The position numbers were made by a program, and so were the translations under genes. The notes below the pieces were generated by a model. It was not told the DNA's origin. It worked only from the letters and a program-made list of their open reading frames with translations, and did no database searches. Positions 27,052 to 35,154 of a DNA stretch of 64,000 nt are shown in pieces. Numbering within the stretch: position 1 is the first letter of the stretch; every line of letters starts with the position of its first letter. Source of the stretch: DAOUMF01 sp034408935 (GTDB taxonomy: Bacteria > Chloroflexota > Dehalococcoidia > SM23-28-2 > RBG-16-64-32); contig DAOUMV010000015.1 of NCBI GenBank assembly GCA_034408935.1, forward strand, positions 3,438 to 67,437, written 5' to 3'.

Positions 27052-27435
27052 TCTACCACGGCCGAGAAGCTGCCCCCGGCAGGCGGCCCGTCTGCCCGTA
27101 TGCGACTTCACCACGATCGGGGTCCCATGCGACCGCTATGCGTGACAGGCAGGATCACCGGAAGCAGAAACCCGGTCAAGGAACGCGTGGTTTGAGCCAC
27201 GACGCCCAAGTCTACAAGAAACGACCGACTTGATCTCCGCCTAGAATTGCATGGTACAATTTGGCTTCAAAGGCGGGTGTCACAAATAGCCGATGATTTC
27301 GCCGCTTCTAACCACGCTGGGACCACGTTGCCAACCGCTATCGCCATGGAGATTGACCTAGTGCCTGATTAGAATACAAGCGCTTGGCACCTATCGCAGC
27401 TCGAACACAAGCGCCCAGATCGAGGAGGATTAGGA
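27052..27435. other. Intergenic region, possible weak promoter
   Basis: A TTGATC (27230-27235) and TACAAT (27255-27260) pair with a long 19-bp spacer could drive the next gene. Two copies of a CAAGCGC-containing short repeat (near 27377 and 27405) lie upstream of the start codon. GC drops here compared with the left side. Confidence 0.3.
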
Positions 27436-28158
27436 GTGAAAAGAAAGCAAGAGAGCACTGAGGCACGCCACACCACGTCTAACCTAGAACGTCTTGTCGA
27501 TCTCTTCATGGAAGCCTTTCAGGACTCTGAAGCGCCAGACGTGTACCCTTGGTCTTTCGAGGAGGACAGATGGGAGGAGCTAGTATTCTGCCTACTCACC
27601 CGAATCGGACAACCGGAGTTGTCGGCGGAGACGGCCCGAAGAGCATCCATGACGCTGCGCACCCTGGGCCTTCTAGACGTGGCGCTGCTGGCCAACGCGG
27701 CATCCACCAACGGTGAGCCTGACTATGAGGGGCAACACCTCAGCAAAGTGATGGGTGTCTTGCAGCAACTTGGTTTCGACATAGACGCCTCCAAAACAGC
27801 CTGTGCGAGTATTACTGATGTGGCTCGAAGCCTGGTGGAGAACCGCGATGGCAAGGTTCAGGGGTACTTGCGACACTACGGACAACTCATGATTGATGAA
27901 CTACTTGAGAACTTTAGTTTCAGTCGTCTTGGGGAGCAAGACGCCCGGTACGCATTCACCCATTGGCTCCAGAACGTCCTGAACATGCCCTTGGCCACAT
28001 CTGACCCTAGCGTCGAGATGCTTTGCAGACGGTTTGACGTTGAGGTCGAAGATCTCCTAGCAGCTATCGAAGATAGAGACCTGAACCTCGCTCTGGTAGA
28101 TGAGATCGCAGTCGAACTTCTACCCATAGTGGAGGAAGGAACGGCGGCGCAGAAATAA
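27436..28158 (+). CDS. Hypothetical protein, weakly endonuclease-III-like helical layout
   Basis: A 240-residue acidic, almost wholly helical protein without signal peptide or membrane segment. The GTG start follows GAGGAGGA. I do not recognise the family. The order of helices and the segment FTHWLQNVLNMPLATSDPSV followed by EMLCRRFDV recalls the part of HhH-GPD glycosylases that reads VDTHV...RLG, but no helix-hairpin-helix LPGVG loop, no catalytic Lys-Asp pair and no FeS cysteines are visible. At best it is a degenerate relative. The base composition is less GC-rich than in the flanking genes, and the next gene is also atypical, which suggests a transferred pocket. Confidence 0.6.
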   Translation: MKRKQESTEARHTTSNLERLVDLFMEAFQDSEAPDVYPWSFEEDRWEELVFCLLTRIGQPELSAETARRASMTLRTLGLLDVALLANAASTNGEPDYEGQHLSKVMGVLQQLGFDIDASKTACASITDVARSLVENRDGKVQGYLRHYGQLMIDELLENFSFSRLGEQDARYAFTHWLQNVLNMPLATSDPSVEMLCRRFDVEVEDLLAAIEDRDLNLALVDEIAVELLPIVEEGTAAQK

Positions 28159-28254
28159 CCCAAGTCAAGCACACCTCTTCACGTTCTTCACACCGCACAG
28201 GCTCTTTGACAGAGACGCCAAGGATCCTGTCTATTTGTGGAAGGGGGCATCCAA

Positions 28255-29598
28255 ATGGGCGGCAAATTCGGACAGCGGTTGGGAAATGACCGGAATACGT
28301 GGGATCAGATGATCCTACGGTCTGCTCGTCGCCATGGCATCGACCCGCCTCTGCTGAAAGCGGTTCTGCGAAAGGAAAGCGGCCTTAACACGGATAGCAT
28401 TGGCGCTAGCGGGGAAGTAGGAATGGCTCAGTTCATGAGAAACACTGCCAAAGGCAAGACACTGGGCCTTAGAACGGTGGACGTGGCGCAGGATCACCCT
28501 GAGCAATTTAGAGACTATGCGAAAGTTCTACGCCGTCACCAAAGCGCCGCGGGAACGGCCAAGAACACCTGGGATGACGTGGTGGCTCTGAAGCGAGAAA
28601 AGAAGAGGGGGAATAACTACAGGCTCCAGCTCAAGAAAGCTATAGCCAAGCACAATGTGGCCAAGAGACGCAAGAACATCACCTACAGGGAAATGGTATC
28701 TGAGCGCCAGCCTTTGGTAGATGCCTTGGTCGAGGGAGGGGACCAACGGCTGGACCCTCAGGCCAGTATAGAAGCAGGTGCCAAATGGCTTGGCATGCTC
28801 TTACGGAAGCATGGAGATGAAAGGAAGGCTGTAGCAGCATACAGAATGGGGAATCTGAAAGGCCCGAAAGGTTCCCCATGGGAAGACACACTGGAGCGCT
28901 ATTCCGGAAAGACGAAGGCAGCTCTCGAGAAGCGTATTAGTGACGTTGAAGGATACAAGAAACAGTATCCAGTCATGAAGGGTGTGCGGCCCGGCGTTTA
29001 TCCGCTTCCCACGCAAGTCAAGACACGTGTTGTGCCTGGCGTAACCAGCCACGACTTCTCTGATGGTCACCTGATTGTAGTACCGAGAGGACCAAAGGCG
29101 CAGGGCCATCTTGCGCCTTCACAGGAATCGAGGCTGGTCCTGAAACACGGAATGCGAGGGAACGACGTCCGCGCTCTCCAACAGCGGCTGGGCATCAAGG
29201 CCGACGGTATCTATGGCCGCCAAACAGCCTCAGTAGTCCGGGACTATCAGCGGCGAAATGGGCTTGCCGTCGACGGCATCGCCGGCAGACAGACCTTCAA
29301 TCACTTGCATCACGGGGCAGCCAGGGCAACGTACGCGCCGGAATCCGGTTTAGAGTCGAGGACTCTGTTGAAGCGCGGAATGCGAGGGAACGACGTCCGC
29401 GCTCTCCAACAGCGGCTGGGCATCAAGGCCGACGGTATCTATGGCCACCAAACAGCCTCAGCAGTCCGGGACTATCAGCGGCGAAATGGGCTTGCCATCG
29501 ACGGCATCGCCGGCAGACAGACCTTCAATCATTTGCTGCAGAGCAATCCCCTACGCTTCGCAGCTAAGGGGCTGCAACCGAAACCAGGACTCTCCTGA
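28255..29598 (+). CDS. Lytic transglycosylase-like protein with two peptidoglycan-binding domains
   Basis: A 447-residue protein predicted to cut peptidoglycan glycan strands. The ATG at 28255 follows AAGGGGG; an earlier GTG at 28237 adds six residues. Residues about 15-75 have the SLT-type lytic transglycosylase motif: HGIDPPLLKAVLRKESGL (catalytic Glu) and SGEVGMAQFM. The middle region (about 80-245) is basic and unassigned, ending with a YRMGNLKG block usual at the end of SLT folds. Two PG_binding_1 domains follow (LKHGMRGNDVRALQQRLG and LKRGMRGNDVRALQQRLG). No signal peptide is seen, unusual for a wall enzyme and more like a phage lysin or injected protein. Codon use is more AT-rich than in its neighbours. 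Confidence 0.8.
   Translation: MGGKFGQRLGNDRNTWDQMILRSARRHGIDPPLLKAVLRKESGLNTDSIGASGEVGMAQFMRNTAKGKTLGLRTVDVAQDHPEQFRDYAKVLRRHQSAAGTAKNTWDDVVALKREKKRGNNYRLQLKKAIAKHNVAKRRKNITYREMVSERQPLVDALVEGGDQRLDPQASIEAGAKWLGMLLRKHGDERKAVAAYRMGNLKGPKGSPWEDTLERYSGKTKAALEKRISDVEGYKKQYPVMKGVRPGVYPLPTQVKTRVVPGVTSHDFSDGHLIVVPRGPKAQGHLAPSQESRLVLKHGMRGNDVRALQQRLGIKADGIYGRQTASVVRDYQRRNGLAVDGIAGRQTFNHLHHGAARATYAPESGLESRTLLKRGMRGNDVRALQQRLGIKADGIYGHQTASAVRDYQRRNGLAIDGIAGRQTFNHLLQSNPLRFAAKGLQPKPGLS
29148..29536 (+). repeat. Near-identical 161-bp direct repeats inside the lysozyme-like gene
   Basis: Copies 29148-29308 and 29376-29536 (228-bp offset, in frame) encode the two peptidoglycan-binding domains and differ at only a few bases, so the duplication or conversion is recent. 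Confidence 0.85.
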
Positions 29599-29793
29599 TC
29601 TGCCCAAGAGTGACTTGCGTGGCCGACAGGACAGCGCTCGTTCTCGGGCCTATGGCCGCGCACACCATCGCCTATCTATAATGGGATGCGGTCGCTGCGG
29701 TGCCTGGCATAGGAGAGCGCCTGTGCTCAGGCGGCGTTTTCATGGCCGAGAGCCCCGAGAACTGTAAGGCTTCCTGAGCCAGGGAGGGATGAT

Positions 29794-30648
29794 ATGACGA
29801 TCAAATCGGTGGGCGTTGCGGGGTGCGGGATCATGGGTGGTGGCATCGCCCAAGTCTGCGCGTCCCACGGATACGATGTGACCGTACTCGAGGTGGAGCA
29901 GCAACTCCTCGATCAGGGCCTCGACAGCATCAGGAAGCGCCTCGGCCGCGAGGTGGAGCGGGGGCGCCTCTCCCAGGAGGACTGCGACGGCACGCTGAGC
30001 CGCCTCAAGGGCACCACGGACATGCAGGACCTCTCCGCCTGCGACCTCATCATCGAGGCCATCGTCGAGGACCCCCCGACGAAGGGGCAGTTCTTCGCCG
30101 AACTGGGCCGCGTCTGCAAGGCGGAGGCGATCCTGGCCAGCAACACCTCCTCCCTCTCCCTCAGCACCATGGCCTCCGCCTCCGACCGGCCGGAGAAGGT
30201 CGTCGGCCTCCACTTCTTCAATCCGCCTGCGGTCCTCCGTCTGGTCGAAGTGATCTCCACGCAAAGCGTCTCCGAGGACACCATCAGCGAGGCGGTGGCC
30301 TTCTGCGAGTCCATCGACCGTGTGGTGGTCCGCGCCAAGGACACGCCCGGGTTCATCGTCAACCGGTTGCTCGTCCCCTTCGTTTTCGACGCCATCCGCT
30401 TGGTGGAGGCCGGCACGGCCAGCGCCGAGGACGTGGACCAGGCGTGCAAGGCCGGCCTCAACCACGCCATGGGGCCGATAGCCACGGCGGACCTGGTGGG
30501 CCTCGACACGCTCGTTCACATCGGCGAGTCGATGTTCGAGGAGTACGGGGAGCCCCGCTTCAAGGCCCCCACGATTCTGCGCCGAATGGTCTCCCTGGGC
30601 CATCTGGGGCGCAAGTCCGGCAAGGGTTTCTTCGATTACGCAAAGTAG
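29794..30648 (+). CDS. 3-hydroxybutyryl-CoA dehydrogenase
   Basis: A 284-residue NAD(P)-dependent enzyme that interconverts 3-hydroxyacyl-CoA and 3-ketoacyl-CoA in the cytoplasm. The N-terminal Rossmann motif is VAGCGIMGGGIAQVCASHGY. ASNTSSLSLSTMA and VVGLHFFNPPAVLRLVEVI hold the conserved Ser/His/Asn active-site blocks. The C-terminal helical domain is complete, with MGPIATADLVGLDTL and a final LGRKSGKGFFDYAK. The length is exactly that of the single-domain family. AGGGAGG lies before the ATG. It is followed after 10 bp by an enoyl-CoA hydratase, so the pair probably forms an operon for short-chain acyl-CoA oxidation or its reverse. A shortened paralogue lies at 47098. Confidence 0.92.
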   Translation: MTIKSVGVAGCGIMGGGIAQVCASHGYDVTVLEVEQQLLDQGLDSIRKRLGREVERGRLSQEDCDGTLSRLKGTTDMQDLSACDLIIEAIVEDPPTKGQFFAELGRVCKAEAILASNTSSLSLSTMASASDRPEKVVGLHFFNPPAVLRLVEVISTQSVSEDTISEAVAFCESIDRVVVRAKDTPGFIVNRLLVPFVFDAIRLVEAGTASAEDVDQACKAGLNHAMGPIATADLVGLDTLVHIGESMFEEYGEPRFKAPTILRRMVSLGHLGRKSGKGFFDYAK

Positions 30649-30658
30649 GAGGCTGGCC

Positions 30659-31432
30659 ATGCCAGTACGTTACGAAGTTGACAGCCACATCGCCACGCTC
30701 ACCCTGGACCGACCCGAAGCCTTCAACTCCATCGATCTGGAGACGTGGGCGGCCTTCTCAGAGGCTACCGGGCGTCTGGAACAGGACGAGGAGGCGTGGG
30801 TCGGCATCGTCACCGGCGCCGGCAACCGCGCCTTTTGCGCCGGGGCCGACCTTCGATCTACCATCCCTCGCATGCTGGACGACCCCAACAACAACCCCTA
30901 CGACGCGCCGCCCACGATCATGCGGGGACAGACCGTAACCAAGCCCCTCATCGCCGCCATCAACGGCCTCGCCCTCGGTGGGGGCCTCGAGGTCGTACTC
31001 GCCTGCGACCTGCGCGTCGCCGCCGAGAATGCGCGCCTCGGCACCCCGGAGGTGACCCTCGGCCTTATCCCCGGCTGGGGCGGCACGCAGCGGCTGCCAC
31101 GGCAGTTGCCCTGGGCCGTGGCCGCCCGCATCCTATTTACGGGGCAACCATTGAGCGCTCAGGAGGCGCTGCAGGTGGGCCTGGTGAACGCCGTCGTCCC
31201 GGCCGCGGAGGTAATGGCAGAGGCCCGCCGACAGGCGGAATCGCTGTTGAAGTGCGGGCCGCTAGCCCTGCGCGCCGCCAAGCGGGCAGCCATGGAAGGC
31301 TACCACCTGCCGCTGGAGGAGGGCCTGGCGCTGGAGGAGCGCTTGTTCAACTCGCTGGCCTACACGGAGGACGTCCGCGAGGGCCTGGCCGCATTCTCAG
31401 AGAAGCGCCCGCCCCAGTACAAGGCGAAGTAG
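30659..31432 (+). CDS. Enoyl-CoA hydratase/isomerase family protein
   Basis: A 257-residue crotonase-fold enzyme that hydrates enoyl-CoA to 3-hydroxyacyl-CoA. It has the oxyanion-hole block FCAGADL, the second block INGLALGGGLEVVLACDLRV, and GTPEVTLGLIPGWGGTQRLP, where both glutamate positions typical of true hydratases (GG-LE and PE) are present. The C-terminal trimerisation helices are complete, ending FSEKRPPQYKAK. The start is 10 bp after the dehydrogenase stop with AGGAGG between, so the two are co-transcribed. The acyl chain length is not known. Confidence 0.9.
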   Translation: MPVRYEVDSHIATLTLDRPEAFNSIDLETWAAFSEATGRLEQDEEAWVGIVTGAGNRAFCAGADLRSTIPRMLDDPNNNPYDAPPTIMRGQTVTKPLIAAINGLALGGGLEVVLACDLRVAAENARLGTPEVTLGLIPGWGGTQRLPRQLPWAVAARILFTGQPLSAQEALQVGLVNAVVPAAEVMAEARRQAESLLKCGPLALRAAKRAAMEGYHLPLEEGLALEERLFNSLAYTEDVREGLAAFSEKRPPQYKAK

Positions 31433-31574
31433 CTGACGGGGCCACGATCAACGCCCGCGGCCTCCTCTGGCAGCGACGCTCCCTCCCCGTCGAGCCGGCC
31501 TGACGCGACAAAGCGGCAGGCGAAGACCGAGCAAAACGTGTAGGGGTTCTTAGCAATATTAGGGCCTCGAACCC

Positions 31575-31602
31575 TTGACAATCACACAGCGATATGTAAA
31601 CT
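31575..31602 (+). promoter_or_regulatory. Promoter for the CHRD-like surface gene
   Basis: TTGACA (31575-31580) and TAAACT (31597-31602) are separated by 16 bp. They lie about 295 bp before the start codon, leaving a long structured leader. Confidence 0.55.
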
Positions 31603-31897
31603 GTAAGCGCTCGCACTACAGAGTTGCAGAGGGGGTGTGGCATTACAGCGAGGCTGCCAGTCTCTTTGGTTTCAGACGCTGGGCCTACCGAGTGTGGGTG
31701 GGCTCCGGCGTTTTTCCGTTCTTGGGGGGGCGATTAACCACTAGATAGCGAGGCGAAGAGAGGCCCCGGTGGCGGCAACCACCGAGGCCGAAGCTAAGGA
31801 ATGCGGGCGCACACCCTAGCGTTTTGCATTCTAGCGGGGTGTGCACCCGCGTGACAACGGGTCAACGGTTAGGAAGACGTTAGAAAGGGGTACGGCG
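31603..31897 (+). promoter_or_regulatory. Long structured 5' leader, candidate riboregulator
   Basis: The leader holds a GGCC-flanked hairpin CGGTGG-cggcaa-CCACCG (31767-31784). It is followed by a long hairpin with arms 31803-31819 and 31831-31850 (GCGGGCGCACACCC pairing with GGGTGTGCACCCGC, one wobble-type change and a small bulge), ending 47 nt before the ATG. I compared it with the common riboswitch consensus patterns I know and found no match. The arrangement, a compact folded part and then a strong terminator-like stem, resembles an attenuator. Confidence 0.45.
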
Positions 31898-33001
31898 ATG
31901 CGAAGTTCACGATTAATCCGCCTACTTCGGGCTACCGGTTTAGGGGCGGTTGGTATTTCGGGGCTCCTTATTCTGGCTGCTATGCCAGCGCCAGCCGAAG
32001 CCGGACAGATCGGCGGGAAATATATCGAGAACCTCAAATCCTATGGCGGCGCGGGAATTCACGGGGACATTACTGCGAATGCGGAGCATGTCTGGACGGC
32101 AGCGCCGCTGAATTTCGGCGGCCAATTTTGGGGCTTCGAAGACAAGATTAAAGAAACAGAAAAGGCTGGCGCCAACAACGACAGATTGACCATCAAGGGC
32201 AAGGTGCAACACCTGAAGAAAGCACACAATGGAGAACTAGAGCCAAACCCCAACAAGTTGGCCTTCGAAATAGTAGACGCCGAAGCGGGTAAAAAAGGCG
32301 AATTAAGTAAGAAGGGTTTGAACTTCGTCGCCGACCAAATCTCGGTGACGCATAACAAGCATTTCGACACACTTGCATACACCGCTATGTTCTTGGTTAG
32401 TGACGACAAGAAGGAAATCCTGGCGTACCAGTTTACGATCCAAGGTGAGCATACGGAGGACAAGCCAATCGGGGCTGGGTGCAAAATCAAACCTGATGAA
32501 CAACTCCCGGCGAATATTTTCGGGTCCTCCGCTTTGCTGGTGGACCCCCATACCGGCGGACTCGGGCTATCGCTCGCTGTTTCTAACATCTCTCTCGGTG
32601 ACGTCGTCGAGGCGCAGATCCGATTAGGTTCGCCTGATACACCCGGTCCTATCGTCTTCCCGCTGAACCCGGGGGCCTTTGAGGCTGTCGACGGGGGGGT
32701 TGCTCGTTTTGTTGACGACGCTCAGTTCCCGCTCGGCAACGTTGACGACCTGTTGAGCAACAACACGTTCGTGGAGATTGTCACTCCAAGCGGCAGCCTT
32801 CGCGGACAATGCCTGGCTCAAGCCGTCGGCGGCACCACCGAACTGGTCGTGGACGTGGGTGAACCCGCCGCGGAGCGCGGCACCTCGGCCGGGGACCACA
32901 CCGCGCCGGTAGCGGCGGCCGTCGCGGCAGGAGCCGTGCTCGCCCTCGCAGCAGGCGGATGGTACGCCAGGAGGCGCTTCCGCCATAGGCGGATCTCATG
33001 A
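31898..33001 (+). CDS. Surface protein with CHRD-like domain and C-terminal membrane anchor
   Basis: A 367-residue exported protein. The ATG at 31898 follows AAAGGGG; an in-frame start at 31841 would lie inside the leader hairpin. Residues 1-32 are a signal peptide ending PAEAGQ. Residues about 35-200 are an unassigned Lys- and Asn-rich domain encoded by relatively AT-rich DNA. Residues about 205-310 look like a degenerate CHRD domain: LVDPHTGGLGLSLAVSNIS and the final FVEIVTPSGSLRGQ. The C-terminus has a membrane segment followed by GGWYARRRFRHRR, close to the GGYYARRR end of the RTX protein. The 3' part is much more GC-rich than the 5' part, so the gene may be a fusion. The function is not known. 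Confidence 0.7.
   Translation: MRSSRLIRLLRATGLGAVGISGLLILAAMPAPAEAGQIGGKYIENLKSYGGAGIHGDITANAEHVWTAAPLNFGGQFWGFEDKIKETEKAGANNDRLTIKGKVQHLKKAHNGELEPNPNKLAFEIVDAEAGKKGELSKKGLNFVADQISVTHNKHFDTLAYTAMFLVSDDKKEILAYQFTIQGEHTEDKPIGAGCKIKPDEQLPANIFGSSALLVDPHTGGLGLSLAVSNISLGDVVEAQIRLGSPDTPGPIVFPLNPGAFEAVDGGVARFVDDAQFPLGNVDDLLSNNTFVEIVTPSGSLRGQCLAQAVGGTTELVVDVGEPAAERGTSAGDHTAPVAAAVAAGAVLALAAGGWYARRRFRHRRIS
32979..32993. repeat. Palindrome TCCGCC-ata-GGCGGA inside a coding end
   Basis: This is the same 15-bp palindrome pattern as in the tRNA-Arg pseudogene. Here it encodes part of the basic tail of the CHRD-like protein and may also act as a transcription-end hairpin. Confidence 0.55.
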
Positions 33002-33063
33002 GGCTGCGGTAGGACCCTACTTCACCCTTCGAAGACGCGTCGGCACCATCCGTCGCCGCCCAA

Positions 33064-34569
33064 CTAGCCGAGCACGAGGGCGCTGACGCTGTGGGGCGGC
33101 AGCTCCAGACGCGCCAGCGATGAGACGGGCCGCTCCTCGATGCGCAGTCGCTCGGGGTGCTCGAAATCGTTGCGGGCGAAGGGGCTGTCGGCCGCCAACT
33201 GCCTGAGCCTGCCGGATGAGACGGGCTCCACTCCCTCGAAGGCCAGGTCCACGGCCAGGGGCTGATCCAGGTAGCGGTTCACCAGGAAGACAACCAACTG
33301 GCGGCGGTCCTGCGAGGCGGTGGCGGAGGCGTCCAGGTAGGGGATGCCGGTCAGGTCTTCTCCCATCATGGCCTGGAAGCTCTCGGGGACGTCTGCCCAG
33401 ACGGGGGTGTTGAACGTCTCGCCTTCCACCTGGCACTCCAAGGCCAGGGGCCGCGTCTCCTCCACGTACAGACGGTTGACGAGATAGCCAGCGGTCTCAA
33501 AGAGACGGGACTCATCAGTCTGGACTATGCCCAGCATGTTGACGAGTTGGGCGATCATCCCAATCTCCACACGGGGCGCCCGTTCATGGATGCGGTTGAA
33601 GGTGCCGGCGAACATGAGGCCGGCCCGCAGGTCGTAATTGACGGCCACGCAATTGTCCCAGGCGCACCAGAGGTTCCACTCGTCGAAAGAGATGCGTACC
33701 GGTGAGTCGGCTCCGAAGGCGCGGTCGATATCGGCCAAGACGTCGTCCACGTTGCGAATCAGGGCGTAGGGTCCGGCCACCACGGACCAGTAATCAGGCT
33801 CATCGTCGCGAAGGGGGCGCATGCCTGGCACCGGCGGGTGGAAGGCGTGAACGGACACGTAGTCCATAGTCGGGCCCGCGGCACGGAGGAGGTCTGCCGT
33901 GAACGGCGAGTAGGTTCGGGGCGCCCCGGTGGCCAGCAGCCGAACCTCGGGATCCACCGCACGGATCTTCTCCGCGAACTGGAGGAAGTGCCTACCGTAC
34001 TCGTCGCCGCTGCAGTGGCCGGTCTCCCAGAAGCCGAACACTTCGTTGCCCACGCCGACGACGCTCACGCTGGCCGGGCTTTCGGCGCGCCGGTTGCAGT
34101 AGGCAATCCATTCGGCCGCCTCCTCCGGCGAGCCGGTGCCGTGGTTCACGTTCAGGTAGGGCTGACAGCCCAGCCTGGCGCACAAGGTGAGGTACTCATC
34201 CGTGCCGAAGGCGTTGGTCTCGGGCGGGCCAATGATAGGCGCGATCTCCGGACGACCCCAGCGCTTGACCCATCGGGTCCAGTACTGCTCCTCGTAGCGG
34301 GGGCGTCCGTCTTTGGGGCCGATGCCGTCCCGCCAGTGGTATTCGTCGGAGAAGCAGCCGCCCGGGTAGCGCAGGATGGGGACGCGCAGGGCACGGAGAG
34401 CCTCCATGACGTCGCGGCGGAAGCCGTGCTCGTCTGCGAGAGGCGAGCCGGGCTCGAATATGCCCCTGTAGATGCAGCGGCCCATGTGCTCGATGAACTG
34501 CCCGTAGATGAGCGGGCTGATATGACCTCGTACCCTATCGGCGCGGATACGAAGGCGGGCTCGTTTCAT
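33064..34569 (-). CDS. Alpha-L-arabinofuranosidase, glycoside hydrolase family 51
   Basis: A 501-residue enzyme that releases terminal arabinofuranose from arabinan, arabinoxylan or arabinosides. The GH51 marks are clear: YGQFIEHMGRCIYRGIFE at the N-terminus, LRVPILRYPGGCFSDEYHWR, the acid/base Glu176 in VVGVGNEVFG, the HAFHPP block, and the nucleophile Glu297 in ISFDEWNLW. The C-terminal beta-sandwich ends VSALVLG. No signal peptide is present, so it is cytoplasmic like many GH51 enzymes. Import of arabinose oligomers would be needed; no transporter is seen next to it. The length is typical. Confidence 0.92.
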   Translation of the reverse strand: MKRARLRIRADRVRGHISPLIYGQFIEHMGRCIYRGIFEPGSPLADEHGFRRDVMEALRALRVPILRYPGGCFSDEYHWRDGIGPKDGRPRYEEQYWTRWVKRWGRPEIAPIIGPPETNAFGTDEYLTLCARLGCQPYLNVNHGTGSPEEAAEWIAYCNRRAESPASVSVVGVGNEVFGFWETGHCSGDEYGRHFLQFAEKIRAVDPEVRLLATGAPRTYSPFTADLLRAAGPTMDYVSVHAFHPPVPGMRPLRDDEPDYWSVVAGPYALIRNVDDVLADIDRAFGADSPVRISFDEWNLWCAWDNCVAVNYDLRAGLMFAGTFNRIHERAPRVEIGMIAQLVNMLGIVQTDESRLFETAGYLVNRLYVEETRPLALECQVEGETFNTPVWADVPESFQAMMGEDLTGIPYLDASATASQDRRQLVVFLVNRYLDQPLAVDLAFEGVEPVSSGRLRQLAADSPFARNDFEHPERLRIEERPVSSLARLELPPHSVSALVLG

Positions 34570-34635
34570 GACATCGGCTCCTTGGGTACCACATCGCGTG
34601 TCGGGGTTTCGCAGGGGTGCGGCCAGAGCTTAGTG

Positions 34636-35049
34636 CTACTCTCCGATGATCTTGATGACGACGCGCTTGCGGCGCCGCCCATCGAACTCGGCATAGAAGA
34701 CCTGCTCCCAGGGGCCCAAGTCCAGCTTGCCATCGGTGACCGGCAGGAGCGCCTGGTGGTGGATCAAGGTCCGTTTCAGGTGAGCGTCGCCGTTGTCCTC
34801 GCCCGTCCGATGGTGCCGGTAGTCCTTGCCATACGGGGCGAGCGAGTCCAGCAGCTCCCAGAAGTCGTGCCAAAGCCCGGGCTCATTATCGTTGACCCAG
34901 ATACCAGCGGTGATGTGCATGGCGCCCACGAGGCAGAACCCCTCGACGATGCCGGACTGACGAACGCGCTGGCTCACCTCTTCGGTGATGTTGATGAGAC
35001 CGCGGCGCTCCGGAGTATCGAACCATAGGTAGTCGGTGTAGCTCTTCAT
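34636..35049 (-). CDS. YjbQ family (UPF0047) protein
   Basis: A 137-residue protein of the YjbQ/UPF0047 family, a single-domain beta-rich trimer. Its conserved blocks are present: GLINITEEV, GFCLVGAMHITAGIWVND, NEPGLWHDF, NGDAHLKRTLI and LDLGPWEQVFYAEFDG. Family members are annotated as secondary thiamine-phosphate synthase-like enzymes because some complement thiE mutants, but the real role is unsettled. The His and Asp residues of MHITAG and GDAH line the presumed metal site. It lies 66 bp upstream of the GH51 gene in the same orientation, so the two may be co-transcribed. Confidence 0.88.
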   Translation of the reverse strand: MKSYTDYLWFDTPERRGLINITEEVSQRVRQSGIVEGFCLVGAMHITAGIWVNDNEPGLWHDFWELLDSLAPYGKDYRHHRTGEDNGDAHLKRTLIHHQALLPVTDGKLDLGPWEQVFYAEFDGRRRKRVVIKIIGE

Positions 35050-35154
35050 GACCCTCCCCTGAGGCTATGCCGGCAGCGGCCGCACTGGCGCTGTGCCCGA
35101 GCGGCGCGAGCACCATGCGCCACCTCCAGCGGGTCTGGCTTCTTCTTCGACAAG

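Noticed and set aside
31741..31850. Known riboswitch (c-di-GMP-I, c-di-AMP, ZTP or glycine type) in the leader of the CHRD-like gene
   Set aside because: Words such as GGCAACC and CGAAGC look similar, but the order and spacing of conserved blocks do not match these families. It is kept only as an unassigned structured leader.
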